From Isoetes engelmannii (Eukaryota > Streptophyta > Lycopodiopsida > Isoetales > Isoetaceae): 20,124 nucleotides of DNA. The DNA lies in the NCBI GenBank assembly GCA_011763485.2, contig JAANSK020289379.1, positions 1-20,124 on the forward strand, written 5' to 3'. Shown one piece after another: positions 17,256 through 20,124 of the stretch. Position numbers and translations under genes: made by a program. The notes beneath the pieces are model-generated. The model made no database searches. It worked only from the letters and a program-made list of their open reading frames with translations, and was not told where the DNA came from. Numbering within the stretch: position 1 is the stretch's first letter; every line of letters begins with the position of its first letter.

Positions 17256-17999
17256 GAGAAATGCGTGATGATTATTCGTGGTGGTGCGGTGAGTCTATTA
17301 GCTGAAGAGGAAAAGAAGTTTTTCAAGAAGATGAAGTATGCTTTGAGAAGGTTCTTCTCGAATACCACTTTGTCTTGGACAGATCCAAAACTCTTACAGC
17401 CCAAAAAAGATGTTTGGAGGTACGCTAATAGCCATTTTGGAGTAGGAATTTCACGAAAATGGTTGTTACAGAAGTTGGGCAAATGGCAAAGTCGTCGTCG
17501 TGACAAACATAGAGGTAAGATACCTCTATGTATTCTTCAGTTGCTGATGCGGAAGACTTACCTGAAAACATGCTATTGTATTCTTCAGTTGCTGCAGAAG
17601 ACCCATCTAAAAAGCCGAGTGACTTGGATGACGAAAGTTGGACAACAACATTAGCGTGGGTGAACAACCACGACAACACTAAACAACCACGACAACACTA
17701 AACAACGGGCGGCACGCAACAAGCAAGTTACCTCCCAAGCTCGGTAGTGGAGGATTAGCAGCAGTTGAGGCAAGTATACTTAGTATGTTTGGAATAATTC
17801 CTTCACGAGAGCATTTGGAAATTGCAAGAGATAATGGAAGGAAGAGGCTTGTAGCTGTTTTGGAGCAGGATAACATTCCATTGAAGGATCCAGCTAAGCC
17901 AGTTAGTGAAGTGTACAAAGAAGATTATAATCGGAAATGTACTGAATTGATGTGCCCTTTAAGAGAAGCTGCGCACCGCTTACATCACTTCCGGTGAAC
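17256..17999 (+). pseudogene. Exons resembling plant Ptta/En/Spm accessory protein (Transposase_24-like)
   Basis: After the TTTTGTCAG acceptor the frame reads IIRGGAVSLLAEEEKKFFKK, RRFFSNTTLSW, PKKDVWRYANSHFGVGISRK and WLLQKLGKWQSRRRDKHR, then a donor-like GAG|GTAAGAT (about 17513). A different frame follows: YSSVAAEDPSKKPSDLDDES, WTTTLAWVNNHD, then, after a 19-bp tandem duplication that changes frame, SKLPPKLGSGGLAAVEASIL, FGIIPSREHLEIARDNGRKR, and a stop at 17995-17999. The order (KDVW, KW.LQK.GK, W in a DE.W block, GS..F/L.A, PSR.E) is reminiscent of the plant Ptta/En/Spm Transposase_24 family. This is from memory of the family pattern and is uncertain; an unrelated host gene is possible. 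Confidence 0.4.
17665..17702. repeat. Perfect 19-bp tandem duplication
   Basis: CAACCACGACAACACTAAA occurs at 17665-17683 and again at 17684-17702. Nineteen bases is not a multiple of three, so it shifts the reading frame of the surrounding exon-like sequence. Confidence 0.95.
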
Positions 18000-18449
18000 A
18001 ATGAATGTAGATCGCAGAGTTGTATATAATTGTTTGTAAATAAATACAAAGACTTGAAGTGTATAAAATTTTTCCCTTAAGACTTGAAGTATATAAGGCA
18101 AAAATAGTATATGTTGTCCATTTGACTTTTGGTATATCTGCCTTATATAACTATTGACAGTTTTGTTTTGTTCTTCTAGTTGCAGCCTCATTTATGGGAG
18201 TATCTATAAGGTCAGTTTTTCCTTGCATTTCTTAACTCGAACTTATTATTGACCTCCTGTTTACAGTTTTACTCCTGAGATAACAGTGTGGAACAATACA
18301 CCCCATAAATAACTATTTGAAGAATTTGGAGTACAAAATATAACAGTGTGTAAACTTATTACTGCTGTTTGTTGCTGAGATATCTAAGGATCTATTTGGA
18401 CATGGGATATTCCATTTCTTATCTGCATAAGGGTCATTTCCCATTCGCC

Positions 18450-18740
18450 TTTAGGTTAAGTTAGCTTAACTGGATGGTTATCTCTTAACTTAACAAAAAG
18501 TAGGTTGTTCTTTTCCATTAAGGTCGTTAAGTTAAGACTAACTTAACGGATATCAAAGATATGCATTCCTATTATACCCATTAAGAACCAGTTAGATTAA
18601 TTTCAAAACATGAACTTAACCTAACATGTATCATGAATTTGTGCTTCCTACTTTCGGTTAAGCGATTTGGTTAGGTTAGAGATAACTAAGTCCGTTTCTC
18701 ACTTTCAGTTAAGAAATTCCGTTAAGTTAAAGATTGCTAA
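18450..18740. repeat. Cluster of GTTAAGTTA motifs in both orientations
   Basis: GGTTAAGTTAGCTTAAC (18454), CTTAACTTAAC (18484), a perfect 10-bp inverted repeat CGTTAAGTTA / TAACTTAACG with AGAC spacer (18525-18548), GAACTTAACCTAAC (18612), GGTTAAGC, TTAGGTTAGAG and CCGTTAAGTTAAAG (18719) all fall within 300 bases. It could be a MITE body or a protein-binding array; terminal repeats were not identified. Confidence 0.6.
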
Positions 18741-19439
18741 AGTGATTCGTTGGTTGTTGGCTGCACTACTGCTTTCCATTATAGAGCCTAGAGTGCATAC
18801 TTATAAAAAAGGAAACGTATACACAATGCTACATTGTTGGCATTTGTGTAATGTAAAATTGGCATTTTGTTTTTTGAATTTCCAACATTAACTTCTAAGC
18901 AAGTATTATTTGCAATGGTTATTAATTTTCGGGCATCGATTTCACAACTAATATGCGTTGTGACTGGGTCATCTTATAACGTTCGGCGCGTGAAACCCTA
19001 GCTCAAAAGTTATCTTGTATGTATTCACATAAATAAGCTGCATCAAACCTAGGTCTACAACTTTGAATTAATTAACCTATGGAAATGACATTATTGAATG
19101 CTTATGCACACTTATGTATCCTTGAGAGCATGCAATAATCCAATCATCCAAGTTGACGTTTGATATGATATGTTATCTACAAATTTAAGTTGAGATTGAA
19201 GTGGATGGATTTATTGAATAACCTTATTGGATAAGGTGTTGAGGGCATGTAGTTTCAAAGCATATGAAAGGTCTTAATTTATCCATGTGTGTGAGCATGG
19301 TAGTATTCCGTATCCCATATGACTTCTTTTTATGCCCTCCTCCCCCCAAATGAATAGTACAAACAAAGTCTTAGCAACAAATTATAAATTCAAAAGTAAT
19401 ATTGCAAATAATTGTTCAAAGATATCGATGCATCTGCTT

Positions 19440-19560
19440 CATTGTTTGACCTGATCTGATCTGATCAACTTTGAAGCTTCAAGTGATATGATCTAATCTC
19501 ATCTGATCAAGTGATATCATTGAAGCTTCAAATCTGATCTTTCAAGTGTTTCTGCTTCAA
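19440..19560. repeat. Short repeats of TGATCTGATC and GAAGCTTCAA
   Basis: CTGATCTGATCTGATCAA, then GAAGCTTCAAGTGATATGATC, then CATCTGATCAAGTGATATCA and GAAGCTTCAAATCTGATC follow each other, a degenerate tandem repeat of about 40-45 bases. Confidence 0.6.
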
Positions 19561-20047
19561 AGATGTGATGCAGATGCTGCAAAAGCATTGCAAGAGGCCC
19601 CTGCATTTGAAAGTGTGCTTTGAAGCTTAAGATCAGTTTTTAAATTTCATGTTTCCATCTAGTGATAAGCCTCAACTAGGACTTTCTTAAAGCATGATTA
19701 CACAGCCTTGACATAACGTTTCAACCTCACTTTCTTTATCAAATTATGTCTTCATTAGACCAACTAGTACTAGACCATTGGGTTAAATCATAGGCAAACA
19801 CTGTTCATATGGTAATGAGTGAGGCAATTACATTTAAACAATGGATACTCCATCTTTACGATGAACGCAAAGCCCGGGACCGTCTCTACATCACTGCCTC
19901 TATGATTTTCCTTGATGCAAATCGCAAAAAAACCAATTTCACAATCTAATTTTATTGTAGTGTACAATATAGATTTGATATCTAATTTTACCTCCTACAC
20001 TATTTCTATAAACTACAAGGAAATGGCCCTATGCTCCAGAGAACTAC

Positions 20048-20124
20048 CACTACAAGAGATTGGCCATTTAACAACGTCCATATCGACGTCTGTGCCACGT
20101 CTGCTCGCGTCGCACTTACGACGG
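20048..20124 (+). mobile_element. CACTA (En/Spm) transposon end, cut by window edge
   Basis: CACTACAAGAGAT at 20048 matches the CACTACAAGAAA-type terminal inverted repeat of plant CACTA elements. It is preceded by TAC (20045-20047), a possible 3-bp target duplication, and followed by subterminal CG-rich repeats typical of the family (AACGTCCATATCGACGTC, GTGCCACGTCTGC, GCGTCGCACTTACGACGG). Only 77 bases are visible, so size and coding capacity are unknown. Confidence 0.8.

Larger units (their letters stand above)
18000..20047. other. Intergenic AT-rich stretch, no supported gene
   Basis: Short frames only, none with motifs. It contains a cluster of GTTAAGTTA-type inverted repeats (18450-18740) and a TGATCT/GAAGCTTCAA repeat cluster (19440-19560). 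No RNA gene or promoter could be supported. Confidence 0.5.

Noticed and set aside
18667-18891. Short plus-strand open frame of 74 codons
   Set aside because: No motif, compositional bias follows the GTTAAG repeats, and no splice or promoter context supports it.

Overview
The window looks like repeat-rich nuclear DNA from a flowering plant. The evidence is a secreted pectin-methylesterase-inhibitor-like gene, AT-rich intron-like DNA with GT/AG splice signals, and a dense nest of typical plant transposable elements (Copia-like LTR fossil, Helitron 3' ends, L1-type LINE, PIF/Harbinger transposon, CACTA end). I cannot name the species.

Layout. 1-680 (minus strand): an intron-less, open reading frame for a signal peptide, a PMEI-like helical domain and a proline-rich repeat tail; it runs off the left edge. 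Its TATA box and repeat-bearing upstream region lie at 715-980. About 1250-2950: remains of a Copia-like LTR element, broken. 2900-3225: an exon-like frame with a 25-residue tandem repeat ending at a strong splice donor. 4155-4183 and 4559-4586: two Helitron-type 3' termini. 4590-5935: AT-rich, no gene seen.

5936-13690 is one 5'-truncated L1-type LINE on the minus strand (ORF1 tail, APE endonuclease, reverse transcriptase, zf-RVT domain). It is split by a 3.24-kb PIF/Harbinger transposon (6822-10065) and by a smaller, unidentified insertion (about 11287-11656). The Harbinger element still shows its two convergent genes, a DDE transposase that has lost the first catalytic Asp region and a Myb/SANT-like partner protein.

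13722-17158 holds a direct duplication of about 0.9 kb (AT-rich intron plus a short exon). The left copy was itself split by a 1.17-kb insertion flanked by 21-bp direct repeats that match at 20 positions. To the right, 17060-17999 is an exon series reminiscent of plant Ptta/En/Spm accessory proteins. 18000-20047 has no gene I can support. The last 77 bases (20048-20124) are the start of a CACTA transposon.

The only likely working host gene is the PMEI-like one at the left edge. The rest is mostly nested insertion history, and relative order can be read from it: LINE first, then Harbinger and the small insertion into the LINE; the intron/exon duplication before the 1.17-kb insertion.
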